Below are positions 1 through 8,226 of a stretch of DNA of 64,000 nucleotides, one piece after another. Position 1 is the stretch's first letter, and each line of letters begins with the position of its first letter. This stretch comes from Nocardioides sp. J54 (lineage in GTDB: Bacteria > Actinomycetota > Actinomycetes > Propionibacteriales > Nocardioidaceae): contig NZ_JAER01000004.1 of NCBI RefSeq assembly GCF_000519005.1, positions 81,162-145,161 on the forward strand, given 5' to 3'. The position numbers and the translations under genes were made by a program. The notes under the pieces were generated by a model. It saw only the letters and a list, made by a program, of their open reading frames with translations. It had not been told where the DNA came from and did not search any database.

Positions 1-965
1 GCCCCGGAGAGGGAGCTCACGGCCGGGACGGCGTCCTCGGCGACGCCCGGCACCTTGTCGAGCACCGGGACACCCTCACGCAGCGCGGCACGGAGCGTCG
101 GTGTCGAGCTGCCGAGCGACCTGGCGCCGGGACGCAGCGCGCGCATGCCGGAGTCCAGCTCGTCGAGCGGGGCCCGCAGGTCCGTCAGCGCCTTCGTTGC
201 CGAGGTGAGCGCCGGCGCGGCCTCCTCGACCGTGTCCTCCAGCGCGGCCCCGTCGTCGACGGAGAGCGCGTCGAGGGTCGTCGAGAGGTCCTCGACGAGC
301 TGGCCGACCTTCTCCGTGCGACCGTCGAAGCGCCTGGCCAGGGTGGCCGAGGACTCCAGGAACTCGTCGAGCTCGGTGCCCGGCTCGGCCAGCGTGCGGG
401 CGACGACCCGCAGGTCGTCGAGCAGCTCCGGCGCCCGGTTGAGCACGTCCGCGACGTCCGGGGCGTGCCCGGCCGCGCCGGTGCCGGCCTCGTAGACGAG
501 GGACGCTGTCGCCTTCCGGGTGCGGGCGTCGAGCACGGAGAGCACCTGGTCGAGGTTCACCGGGGCGGTGACGCGCGAGTCGTCGAGGCGTCCGTCCTGC
601 GGCATCTCGCCGGACTCGGGCTTGCCGGGGTCGATCATGACGAAGTTCTGGCCGAGCGCCGACCGCGCCACGATGACGGCCGAGGCATCGCGGTAGACGT
701 CGTGGTCGGGGTCGAGCTGCATGTCGACCACGGCCTTGTCGTCCTGGTAGGTGATGTCGCGGACCTGGCCGATCCGGACGCTGGCGGTGCGGACGTCGTC
801 ACCGACCCGGAGGCCGCCGATGTCGTCGAAGGCCGCGTTCGCCGTGCGGAACGACTGGCCGGGCAGGCCGGTGCTGGCGGTGAGGGCCAGGTAGAGGGCC
901 AGCACGAGCCCGAGGACGACCGCGAGACCGACGGCCCGGATCACGTTGGGAGCTGCGAGGCGCAT
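1..965 (-). CDS. Mce family protein, partial at left edge
   Basis: Extracellular substrate-binding component of an Mce lipid importer; the reading frame stays open to base 1, so the C-terminus is missing (about 321 residues visible). The protein starts MRLAAPNVIRAVGLAVVLGL, one N-terminal membrane anchor, followed by an MCE domain around residues 35-115 containing VRTASVRIGQVRDI and a DPDHDVYRDASAVI stretch. A long helical region rich in Leu, Ala and Glu follows, as expected for the Mce helical tube. The ATG at 965 lies 3 bases after the stop of the upstream mce gene, so it belongs to the same operon. Substrate cannot be read from sequence; sterols, fatty acids and terpenoids are all possible for the family. 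Confidence 0.88.
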   Translation of the reverse strand, partial: MRLAAPNVIRAVGLAVVLGLVLALYLALTASTGLPGQSFRTANAAFDDIGGLRVGDDVRTASVRIGQVRDITYQDDKAVVDMQLDPDHDVYRDASAVIVARSALGQNFVMIDPGKPESGEMPQDGRLDDSRVTAPVNLDQVLSVLDARTRKATASLVYEAGTGAAGHAPDVADVLNRAPELLDDLRVVARTLAEPGTELDEFLESSATLARRFDGRTEKVGQLVEDLSTTLDALSVDDGAALEDTVEEAAPALTSATKALTDLRAPLDELDSGMRALRPGARSLGSSTPTLRAALREGVPVLDKVPGVAEDAVPAVSSLSG

Positions 966-968
966 GGC

Positions 969-2396
969 TCAGCGGCCTCCGATCAGGTACGAGAGGAGGT
1001 TCTTCTCCTGGGACGTGGACAGGCCGGTCGCGCTGCCGCCGTCAGCCGCCCGGGTGCTGGTCTTCCCGCCTCCGAGCAACCCGCCCAGCGGGCCCACCAG
1101 GTCCTCGAGGCCGTCCAGCAGGCCGCCCAGAGGCGGCTTGGCACCGGACTGCCCGCCGTCACCGCCGGAGCCCTTGGTGCCGGGCTTGCCGGCGGACCCC
1201 GACGGAGCGGGCTTCAGCGCGTCCTCGCCACCGGGGAGGAGTCCCGTCAGCACCTCGGTCGTGACGACCACGTGCGCACGGAAGTAGTGCGCCAGCCCGT
1301 CCTGGCCGTTGGTCGTGAGCGCCCAGGACCGGATGAAGTCCATGACCGTCGTCAGGTTGTCGAGGGCCTGCGTGGCGATCTCCCGACCGTGGTGTGCGGT
1401 GGTCCGGAGGTCCGGCGAGAGGTCCTGCAGCGACCGGGCGACGGGGCGGGCCCGCTCGAGCAGCACCTCGGCCTTGTCCAGCACCGGGTCGAGCCCGTTG
1501 AGGGCCGGCTCGGCACTCTTCGAGAACGACTCGAGCTCCTTGCTGATCCGCACCAGGTCCTGGGTGACCGGGCGGAGCGCGGCCAGGACAGGGGCGGTCG
1601 AACCAGCGGCTCCGGCGAGTGCGGCCAGCGTCGTGCGCGCCTCCCGCAGGGCCGCGGGCAACCGCTCGAGGGTGGCCGACAGGGCGCGGTCGCTCCGCGC
1701 GGTCGCGGTCAACGTCTTGTCGGCCGCACCGACGAGACGGTCGAGTGCGACGCCCTTGTCCGTCGCGAGCTGCTCGGCGACGGGCGTGACCTCGTCGACG
1801 AGCTGCTTCAGCACGCCGTTCTGGTCATTGAGGATCCGGGCGAGGCGGTCAGTGTCCTGCAGCGCGGGAGCCAGCGCCTTGATCGCGCGGTCGGCCTTCT
1901 CCCCCTTGCCCAGAATGCCCTGGCCGAGCGTCGTCACCAGCATGGACAGCGCCGTCCCGGTGGGGGCGTCGACCATGTCCAGCACCTCGTCGAGGTCGGT
2001 CGCCCGGCTCGACTGCTCGACCGGCAGCGAGGCACCCTCGGCGAGGACCTCCGCCTCAGGTGAGCCGCGGTCGAGCTCGACGAACCGCTCGCCGAGGAGG
2101 CCGACCGGCCGCACGCGGGCGGTGGCGTCGGAGTGGATCGGCAGGACCTCGTCGTCGAGGACGAGGCCGACCTTGGCGATCCCGTCCTCGACCTCGATCG
2201 AGCCGATCGTGCCGACCTTCACGCCGGCCGACTTCACGTCGTTGCCCTTGATCAGCGGGCTGGCGTCGGAGAAGTAGACGTAGACGTCCGGGTCCTCGTC
2301 GGACATCATGCTGGCGGTGGTGCCGATCGTGATCGACAGGCCGAGTGCCGTCGCGACCGCGACCGCCACCATGCGGACCTGGGTGGCGCTCATCAC
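969..2396 (-). CDS. Mce family protein
   Basis: Full-length Mce protein of about 475 residues, the fifth gene of the importer operon. An N-terminal hydrophobic anchor (residues 8-30, VRMVAVAVATALGLSITIG) is followed by the MCE domain (about 35-120, with KGNDVKSAGVKVGTIGSIEV and GLLGERFVEL) and a long helical part. The C-terminal 100 residues are low complexity, rich in Gly, Pro and Ser, typical of some Mce proteins. Start choice: a GTG at 2396 overlaps the upstream stop by 4 bases, and an ATG at 2393 overlaps it by 1; both keep translational coupling and differ by one residue. Substrate unknown. Confidence 0.9.
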   Translation of the reverse strand: MMSATQVRMVAVAVATALGLSITIGTTASMMSDEDPDVYVYFSDASPLIKGNDVKSAGVKVGTIGSIEVEDGIAKVGLVLDDEVLPIHSDATARVRPVGLLGERFVELDRGSPEAEVLAEGASLPVEQSSRATDLDEVLDMVDAPTGTALSMLVTTLGQGILGKGEKADRAIKALAPALQDTDRLARILNDQNGVLKQLVDEVTPVAEQLATDKGVALDRLVGAADKTLTATARSDRALSATLERLPAALREARTTLAALAGAAGSTAPVLAALRPVTQDLVRISKELESFSKSAEPALNGLDPVLDKAEVLLERARPVARSLQDLSPDLRTTAHHGREIATQALDNLTTVMDFIRSWALTTNGQDGLAHYFRAHVVVTTEVLTGLLPGGEDALKPAPSGSAGKPGTKGSGGDGGQSGAKPPLGGLLDGLEDLVGPLGGLLGGGKTSTRAADGGSATGLSTSQEKNLLSYLIGGR

Positions 2397-3622
2397 TGCA
2401 TCTCGCTTCCGTGGGCGTCGGTCCAGGGCTGTCCCTCGGACTCACCGGGGAGCCGGGTGAGCTTCCGGGTGATGCCCGGGGGCACGATGCCGGGGTTGTG
2501 GTTCAGGCTCGTCGTCCCCTCCGTGATGAAGGCGCGGAGGTAGTGCCCGTTGGAGTCGTAGTTGGCCGCGGCGGAACCCCAGTTCGCCAGCCAGCCCACG
2601 AGCTCCGGGGTGTAGGGACGGAGATAGGTCACGGCAGGTCCGAGGTCCGCGAGGACCTGGTTCGCCTGCGGGAGCACGCTGTCCGCGCCGTCCAGCAGTG
2701 CCGGCGTGAGCTCGAGGAGCGAGCGGGCAGAAGCGAGCGTCGGGCGCAGCTGGGCGATCGTCGGACGCAGGTCGCGCAGCACCGGCTCGAGCTGCTTCGC
2801 CACGCCCGGCAGCTGCTCCATCCCGGGCGCGAGCGCCTCGAGCAGGGGCGTCGCCTCGTCCACCGTGGCCGGCACGTCGTCGAGCGTCGACTTCGCGACC
2901 GCCAGGGTCTCCGGGAGGTCAGCGAGGGCCTTCGACAGCTGCGAGCGGTTGGCGGCGATCGTGCCGGTGGCGCGACTCAGGTCGCTGACCGTGGATGCCA
3001 GTTCACCGTCGCGCTCGTCGAGCGTCGACATCAAGGTGGAGAGCCGGGTCACCAGCTTGCGGATGGCCGGTCCGTCCTTGCCGACGGCCTCGAGGACCTG
3101 GCCGAGCGCCTCGACGGCGGGACCGAGCGACTCCAGTGTCGACCGGACGTCCCTCTCCTTGCCGTCGAGGGTGGTCTCGAGGCGGTCCAGCAGGCTCTTG
3201 AGCCTCGTCCGGGTGGGCTTGTCGAGGGCAGCCAGCACCTGGTCAAGCTCGACCCGGTCGACCGAGCCCTCGACGAGGGCGCCGTCCGGCAGCTCGGGCG
3301 CTGCGTCCTTCCCCGGGAACAGCTCGAGGATGCGCTCACCCAAGAGGGCCTTGTAGGAGACGCGCGCCGTCGTACCGTCGTGCAGCGGGGCGTGGTCGTC
3401 CTCGAGTGCGACCGTGACGACGGCCTTGCCGTCGCGGGTCTGGAGCTCCTTCACCCGACCGGCGGTCGCGCCGTCGATCTCCACCTCCGAACCGGCGACC
3501 AGGTTGGTCGCGGCGGGCAGCACCACGTCGAGGGTGTAGTCGTCGTCCGCCGCCGTGACCACGCCGGCGGTCGCCACGAGCAGGGCACCGGCGCCGAGGG
3601 CTGCGATGAGTGGTCGGGGCAT
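2393..3622 (-). CDS. Mce family protein
   Basis: Mce protein of 409 residues, first mce gene after the ATPase. The N-terminus (MPRPLIAALGAGALLVATAG) is a single signal anchor; the MCE domain spans about 30-110 with VAGSEVEIDGATAGRVKEL and LLGERILELFPG. The remainder is helical with repeated acidic/Leu stretches (MSTLDERDGELASTVSDLS). The ATG lies 1 base after the ATPase stop, and the stop overlaps the next mce start. Only three mce genes are visible because the window ends; families usually carry about six. Confidence 0.9.
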   Translation of the reverse strand: MPRPLIAALGAGALLVATAGVVTAADDDYTLDVVLPAATNLVAGSEVEIDGATAGRVKELQTRDGKAVVTVALEDDHAPLHDGTTARVSYKALLGERILELFPGKDAAPELPDGALVEGSVDRVELDQVLAALDKPTRTRLKSLLDRLETTLDGKERDVRSTLESLGPAVEALGQVLEAVGKDGPAIRKLVTRLSTLMSTLDERDGELASTVSDLSRATGTIAANRSQLSKALADLPETLAVAKSTLDDVPATVDEATPLLEALAPGMEQLPGVAKQLEPVLRDLRPTIAQLRPTLASARSLLELTPALLDGADSVLPQANQVLADLGPAVTYLRPYTPELVGWLANWGSAAANYDSNGHYLRAFITEGTTSLNHNPGIVPPGITRKLTRLPGESEGQPWTDAHGSEMQ

Positions 3623-3623
3623 C

Positions 3624-4451
3624 TCAGTCCATCCCCAGCGGGCCTGCGGACTCGCCGGCGAGGAACTGGCGAACGAACGGGTCCTCGCTGGCGAACGCCT
3701 CGTCGCAGTCGCCGTAGTGCACGAGCTTGCCCTGCCAGATCATGCCCACGTAGTCGCTGACCGAGCGGGCGGCCGAGATGTTGTGGGTGACCAGGAGGTA
3801 GGTGCCCCCGTGCTCCTCGTGCATCTGCTGGATCAGGTCGCACAGCAGACTGGTTCGCACCGGGTCGAGGCCCGAGTCCGGCTCGTCGAACAAGACGATG
3901 TCGGGGTTCATGATCAGCCCGCGCGCGAAGCCCGCGCGCTTGCGCATGCCGCCGGACACCTCGGTCGGGAGCTTGTGCGCGGACCGTTCGAGGCCGACCT
4001 CCTGGAGGCGGCTCATCACGAGGTCACCGATCTCCGACTCCGCCATGTCGGTGTGCTTGCGAAGGGGGAAGGCCACGTTGTCGAAGATGTTCATCGACCC
4101 GAACAGGGCCCCGTCCTGGAAGAGGACTCCGAAGCGCTTGCGCAGCTCGTAGCGCTCGTCCTCGCTCGCCTTCCAGATGTCCTTGCCGAAGACGATCACC
4201 TCGCCCTGGTCGGGCTCGAGGAGGCCGACCAGGTGCTTGAGCAGCACGCTCTTGCCCGTGCCGGACGGGCCGAGCACGGTGGTGATCGCGTCGTCGACGA
4301 ACTCGATGTCGAGGCCCTGGAGGACCTTGAAGTCACCGAACTTCTTGTGGACGTTGCGCACCTGCATGGTGGCGGTGCGGTCCGCGTGGTGCGCTTGGAA
4401 CGCGGAGCCCGAGGACGGCGCCATTGCGGTGTCGACGAGAGCTGTGTTCAT
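3624..4451 (-). CDS. Mce/Mla-type ABC transporter ATPase
   Basis: Cytoplasmic ATPase that would power the YrbE/Mce importer (MlaF/MceG family). Seen in order: Walker A GPSGTGKSVLLK (about residues 68-79), ABC signature SGGMRKRAGFARG, Walker B IVLFDEPDSGLDPVRT and switch His in LLVTHNIS. Length 275 residues, including about 28 extra N-terminal residues before MQVRNVHKKFGDF; a shorter start at that Met is possible. It sits between the permease and mce genes in the same direction. In mycobacteria the MceG ATPase is usually encoded away from mce operons, so its presence inside the operon is worth noting. Confidence 0.92.
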   Translation of the reverse strand: MNTALVDTAMAPSSGSAFQAHHADRTATMQVRNVHKKFGDFKVLQGLDIEFVDDAITTVLGPSGTGKSVLLKHLVGLLEPDQGEVIVFGKDIWKASEDERYELRKRFGVLFQDGALFGSMNIFDNVAFPLRKHTDMAESEIGDLVMSRLQEVGLERSAHKLPTEVSGGMRKRAGFARGLIMNPDIVLFDEPDSGLDPVRTSLLCDLIQQMHEEHGGTYLLVTHNISAARSVSDYVGMIWQGKLVHYGDCDEAFASEDPFVRQFLAGESAGPLGMD

Positions 4452-4523
4452 GACTGACTCCAGGGGTCGGACGTCGGAGGGAGCGGAGGACGTGGGACGC
4501 GGGGCGGCCGGGAGACCCGGCCG

Positions 4524-5387
4524 CTAATTCGCGATCGGTGCGTTGGGGGAGAGGCCCCAGAAGAGCTGGGTGCAGAGGAGTCCGATCACGTGGATCAGGA
4601 CCATGTTCACCATCATCGACTTGGCCGTGTTCACGCCGACGCCCACCGGCCCGCCCTTGGCGGTGTAGCCGTAGTAGCAGCCGACGATCACGATGACCGT
4701 GCCCATCAACATCACCTTGATGAGAGAGAACATGAAGTCGAGGGGGTTCTGGAAGAGCCAGAAGATCAGCGAGTAGCCGCCCGGGGACACGCTGCCGTAC
4801 TGGAAGACGACGACCAGCCACTGCGAGAGGTACATGAAGCCGAGGCCCACGAAGTAGAGGAAGGGCATCGCGATCCAGGCGGCGACGAGGCGGGTGCCGA
4901 TGAGGTAGCTGCGCGACTTGATGCCCATGACCTCCATCGCGTCGATCTCCTCGGCGATGCGCATCGAGCCGATCTCGGCGACCAGCCCGCAGCCGACCTT
5001 CGCGGCCAGGATGTAGCCCCACATGTACGGCGCCATCTCGCGGAGGCTGCAGTAGGCGGTGAAGACGCCGGAGTAGAGCGGCGCCCCGATGGCGCGGAGG
5101 GTGTAGTTCGCCTCGGTCCCGCAGACCGTGCCGATGACGAACTCCATCATCCAGATGATCAGGCCGCTGGCGAGGATGAGGATGCCGCACTGGCGGAAGA
5201 TCTCTGCCGTGTACATCCGCACCCGCGGCAGCTCGCGGAAGGTCTGTGCGGCGAACTGCGCGATCTCGCCCGCGGTGGCGAACGCTGCCTTCGTGCTGGC
5301 CATCACCGAGCTGGCGCTGACCTCGACGTCCTCCTTCTCCGGAGGCGGCGGCGGGGCGGCGCGGTGGCCGTTCATCTCGATGGTCAC
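4524..5387 (-). CDS. YrbE/MlaE permease (second copy)
   Basis: Inner-membrane permease of the Mce importer, 287 residues. Several hydrophobic segments are visible (ILILASGLIIWMMEFVIGTV, AAWIAMPFLYFVGLGFMYL, VMLMGTVIVIVGCYYGYTA). The hallmark cytoplasmic loop EEIDAMEVMGIKS is at about residues 146-158, matching the ATPase-contact helix of MlaE. Translation starts at GTG 5387; an ATG at 5375 would drop four residues. An acidic, Pro-rich N-terminal tail precedes the first helix. It lies 10 bases after its paralogue, and both are needed for a YrbEA/YrbEB heterodimer. Confidence 0.9.
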   Translation of the reverse strand: MTIEMNGHRAAPPPPPEKEDVEVSASSVMASTKAAFATAGEIAQFAAQTFRELPRVRMYTAEIFRQCGILILASGLIIWMMEFVIGTVCGTEANYTLRAIGAPLYSGVFTAYCSLREMAPYMWGYILAAKVGCGLVAEIGSMRIAEEIDAMEVMGIKSRSYLIGTRLVAAWIAMPFLYFVGLGFMYLSQWLVVVFQYGSVSPGGYSLIFWLFQNPLDFMFSLIKVMLMGTVIVIVGCYYGYTAKGGPVGVGVNTAKSMMVNMVLIHVIGLLCTQLFWGLSPNAPIAN

Positions 5388-5397
5388 GGGCGTGGCC

Positions 5398-6255
5398 TCA
5401 CTTGTAGACCTGCATGTCGGGGTTGAGCCCGAGCAGGATCGACGTGAACAGGGAGTTGATGATGAAGATCGCGGCGAAGGAGATCACCACGGCCTGGTTG
5501 ACCGCGCGCCCCACACCGATCGGGCCGCCCTTCACGGTCAGGCCCTTGTAGCAGCAGACCACCGCGATCACGAGGCCGAAGATCGTCGTCTTCAAGACGC
5601 TCCCCCACAGGTCGGTCACCGTCGCATTGGCGAAGAAGCTGGAGAAGAACGCGCCCGAGGAGGCGCCGAGGATCGGAACGGCCGCGATGTAGCCGCCGAC
5701 GACGCCGAAGGTCAGGGCGACCAGGTCGAGCAGGCCGGTCATCAGCGTCACGGCGATCACCCGCGGCACGATGAGGTCGCGGATCGGGTCGATGCCCAGG
5801 ACCTCCATCGCGTCGATCTCCTCGCGGATCTTCCGGGCGCCCAGGTCGGCGGTCATCGCGGCGCCGACGACGCCGGCGACGACCATCGCGTTGATCCACG
5901 GGGCGAACTCGCGGACGCTGGCCATGATGAAGAAGGAGCCGAGCCGCTCGGGGATGCCGAAGAGGTTGTAGATGTTGCCGCCCTGCAGGCCCGGGGCACC
6001 GAACCCGAAGGTGACCGTGGAGATGGCCATCGGGATCCAGCACAGCTTGAGCATGCTGAACATCTGGTCGCGGACCTCGCCCCAGTAGCCACGCGGGTGC
6101 CGCACGGCACTCCAGACGACCGTCCCCAGGAGGACGCCCATCTCACCGGCGGGGACGAGCACGGTCTCCAGGGGCTTCAGGCCGCTGCGCCGCTTCGGGG
6201 GTGCTGCCTCCGGTTCGGTACCGGCGGCCCCCGGCGGGGACATCGTCGCGGTCAT
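5398..6255 (-). CDS. YrbE/MlaE permease (first copy)
   Basis: First gene of the importer operon, 285 residues from the ATG at 6255. That start is preferred over an upstream in-frame Met because GAAGGAGA stands 5 bases before it and the family begins close to this point. The MlaE signature REEIDAMEVLGIDP is present, with hydrophobic helices such as VIAVTLMTGLLDLVALTFGV and TIFGLVIAVVCCYKGLTVKG. It pairs with the following yrbE gene as the two permease halves. A GGGCATCCCCC element lies about 70 bases upstream. Confidence 0.9.
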   Translation of the reverse strand: MTATMSPPGAAGTEPEAAPPKRRSGLKPLETVLVPAGEMGVLLGTVVWSAVRHPRGYWGEVRDQMFSMLKLCWIPMAISTVTFGFGAPGLQGGNIYNLFGIPERLGSFFIMASVREFAPWINAMVVAGVVGAAMTADLGARKIREEIDAMEVLGIDPIRDLIVPRVIAVTLMTGLLDLVALTFGVVGGYIAAVPILGASSGAFFSSFFANATVTDLWGSVLKTTIFGLVIAVVCCYKGLTVKGGPIGVGRAVNQAVVISFAAIFIINSLFTSILLGLNPDMQVYK

Positions 6256-6323
6256 GACTCTCCTTCGAGGCGGATCGGCGGCGGTGTGGTCGCCGTCACC
6301 AATCTCTTGTAGGCGGTGGGCGG

Positions 6324-6334
6324 GGGCATCCCCC
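6324..6334 (-). promoter_or_regulatory. GGGGGATGCCC box upstream of mce operon
   Basis: On the minus strand the sequence GGGGGATGCCC lies about 70 bases before the first yrbE start. The same 11 bases occur at 16777-16787 before the alcohol dehydrogenase/P450 operon, in the same orientation relative to its genes. It could be an activator site shared by the importer and the oxidising operon, for example for one of the two LuxR regulators between them. Only two copies were found, in a GC-rich genome, so chance is possible. Confidence 0.3.
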
Positions 6335-6392
6335 CTCAGGCAGAGGTGGCTCATCCGTGCGGTTCACCGCCCCACTGAGCGCCACCCGGGGG

Positions 6393-7625
6393 TCAGGCCA
6401 GCAGCTCCTTCAGCGGCACCGAGGGGTCGGCGAGCCGGGCGGCGTCCACGTGGGCGGAGGAGGCGATCAGCTTCTTCGCGACCATGAAGTCCGGGGCGCT
6501 GTTGACCGTCTCCACCGCCACGACGGCGTCGCCGGAGAGGTGGAAGACCGCGAAGCGGCCGGAGCCGACGTCGCCGCGGACGACCGAACGGTCCGCGAAC
6601 CCGACGAGACCGGCGATCTTGACCTTCAGGTCGTACTGGTCGGACCAGAACCACGGCACCTCGTGCGGTCGGGCCGGCTGGCCCAGCACGTGGGCGACCG
6701 TCTGCTTGGCCTGCTCGACCGCACTGGGGATGCTCTCCAGGCGGTGCCGGCCCGGGAAGTGGTCCAGGGGACGCCGGGTGACGTCACCGACGGCGTACAC
6801 GCCGTCGACGGAGGTGCGGCCGTGGTCGTCGACCAGGACTCCCCCGTCACAGGCGACCCCGGCCTGCTCGGCGAGAGCCGTCCGCGGGATCGCCCCCACC
6901 CCGACGACGACGGTGTCGCACTCGACGCGCGAACCATCGCCGAGGACGACGGCGGCGACCCGGCCGTCGTCGCCGTCGAGGCGGACGACGTCGGCGCTGG
7001 TGCGGATCTCGGTGCCGCGCGCGGCGTGCTGCTCGACCAGGAACGCGGCGAGGTCGGCCCCGGCCACGCGCGCCAGGGCACGGGCCTCGCGCTCGAGCAC
7101 GACGGCGGAGGCACCGAGGTGGCGGGCCGACGCGGCGACCTCCAGGCCGACGTACCCACCGCCGACGATGGCGAGCCGGGCGGCCGGGACGACGTCAGCA
7201 CCAAGGCGGAGGGCGTCGTCGTGGTTGCGGAGGTAGTGGACCCCGTCGAGGTCGGCACCGTCGACCGGGAGCTGGCGCGGGGCGGCACCGGTGGCGAGGA
7301 CGAGCGTGTCGTACGAGATCGACTCCCCACCGCCGAGCGTGACGGTGCGTGCCTCGGTGTCGATCGCCTCGACTGCGTTCCCGAAACGCACGTCGATGCG
7401 CTGGTCGGCGTAGAAGTCCTTGGGCTTGATGAGCAGGTCGTCGTCGCTCATCGCACCCTTGAGGTAGTCCTTGGACAGCGGCGGGCGCTGGTAGGGCCAC
7501 ATGGGCTCGTCCCCGACGAGGACGACGGCCCCCTCGAACCCCTGCTGGCGCAGCAGCGCGGCGACGTTCGCGCCGCCGTGGCCGGCGCCGACGATGACGA
7601 TGGTGTCGGAGCGGGGGTTCGTCAT
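6393..7625 (-). CDS. FAD-dependent ferredoxin reductase
   Basis: NAD(P)H-dependent reductase of the rubredoxin/putidaredoxin/rhodocoxin reductase family, 410 residues, expected to feed electrons to the ferredoxins of the P450 at 12.7 kb. FAD-binding IVIVGAGHGGANVAALL is at the N-terminus, then PYQRPPLSKDYLKG typical of this family. The second nucleotide-binding motif, AIVGGGYVGLEVAAS, is near residue 150, and the FAD-closing motif VDGVYAVGDVTRRP near 270. Its ATG overlaps the stop of the SCP2-like gene (ATGA), so the two are cotranslated. The promoter must lie before 8044. Separation from the P450 operon by about 5 kb is compensated by its being the only such reductase in the window. Confidence 0.9.
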   Translation of the reverse strand: MTNPRSDTIVIVGAGHGGANVAALLRQQGFEGAVVLVGDEPMWPYQRPPLSKDYLKGAMSDDDLLIKPKDFYADQRIDVRFGNAVEAIDTEARTVTLGGGESISYDTLVLATGAAPRQLPVDGADLDGVHYLRNHDDALRLGADVVPAARLAIVGGGYVGLEVAASARHLGASAVVLEREARALARVAGADLAAFLVEQHAARGTEIRTSADVVRLDGDDGRVAAVVLGDGSRVECDTVVVGVGAIPRTALAEQAGVACDGGVLVDDHGRTSVDGVYAVGDVTRRPLDHFPGRHRLESIPSAVEQAKQTVAHVLGQPARPHEVPWFWSDQYDLKVKIAGLVGFADRSVVRGDVGSGRFAVFHLSGDAVVAVETVNSAPDFMVAKKLIASSAHVDAARLADPSVPLKELLA

Positions 7626-8044
7626 GGCAGTACTCCTGGGAGGTCGCTCGTCGCGCGTTCCTTGACGGCCACGAGCTGGCGGTAGAAGGGGTAGGCCTGC
7701 TCGAGGACAGGCAGCACCTTGAGCGCCTTGCTCACCTGCCCCCGGGCGTGGATCACGCCGCGGGCCAGGGCGTCGACGACGTCGACCTCACCGCGGAGCA
7801 CGCCGTCCAGCACGTCGGAGTCGCAATGGAGCTCGACGTCGGCGGCCACCCCGATCCCGTTCCAGACGACCGCGACCGGGTCGCGGAGGTCGAGCACCAG
7901 GTGCGCGGGCAGGTCCGTGCAGGACAGTCGCAAGGTCATCGCGGCGCGGGCGAGCTGCGGCCCGAGGACGGGGTCGGTCGCGGCGAGCCTGAGCACGCCG
8001 CCCACGTAGCAGTCCACCTCGGCAGCACTGGCGAAGAAGGGCAT
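7622..8044 (-). CDS. SCP2 sterol-binding-like protein
   Basis: Small soluble protein of 140 residues. The pattern of beta strands (LVLDLRDPVAVVWNG, ADVELHCDSDVLDGVLRGE) followed by a basic helix with ALARGVIHARGQVSKALKVL resembles the SCP2 sterol/lipid carrier fold, where 'D...L..G.V.....G.I...G' is conserved. It may bind a hydrophobic CoA ester or sterol and pass it to the oxidising enzymes. It is translationally coupled to the ferredoxin reductase. No strong ribosome site is visible. The family call is by pattern only; a PaaI or unknown alpha/beta protein is the alternative. Confidence 0.55.
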   Translation of the reverse strand: MPFFASAAEVDCYVGGVLRLAATDPVLGPQLARAAMTLRLSCTDLPAHLVLDLRDPVAVVWNGIGVAADVELHCDSDVLDGVLRGEVDVVDALARGVIHARGQVSKALKVLPVLEQAYPFYRQLVAVKERATSDLPGVLP

Positions 8045-8123
8045 GGCGGCGATCCGGTCTCGTCGGTGCGTCCCGCGAGGGGTTCCCCGACGGGAGTGCC
8101 GTCCCGGTGGGGCAGCACGTCCC

Positions 8124-8169
8124 GCACGCTAAGCGGGTGGAGGGTGCCGCCGAATCGCCCGTGGGGCGG
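8124..8169 (-). promoter_or_regulatory. Promoter block shared with DUF2834 gene (copy A)
   Basis: Read on the minus strand: CCGCCCCACGGGCGATTCGGCGG, 15 bases, then TAGCGTGC. The copy at 17949-17994 is the same except for one base in the 23-base box, has the same 15-base gap, and carries the same TAGCGTGC. TTCGGC and TAGCGT are 17 bases apart and could act as -35 and -10. It would drive the SCP2-like/ferredoxin reductase operon, whose first start lies about 80 bases downstream. Confidence 0.6.
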
Positions 8170-8226
8170 AAAGGCGTATGTCGATCGGCGTCGCGGGCGC
8201 GGCGGACGTCCGCGCCGGGGCCGGCG

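Noticed and set aside
465..2063. Plus-strand open frame over the mce genes
   Set aside because: No ribosome site or recognisable domain; antisense to real Mce proteins.
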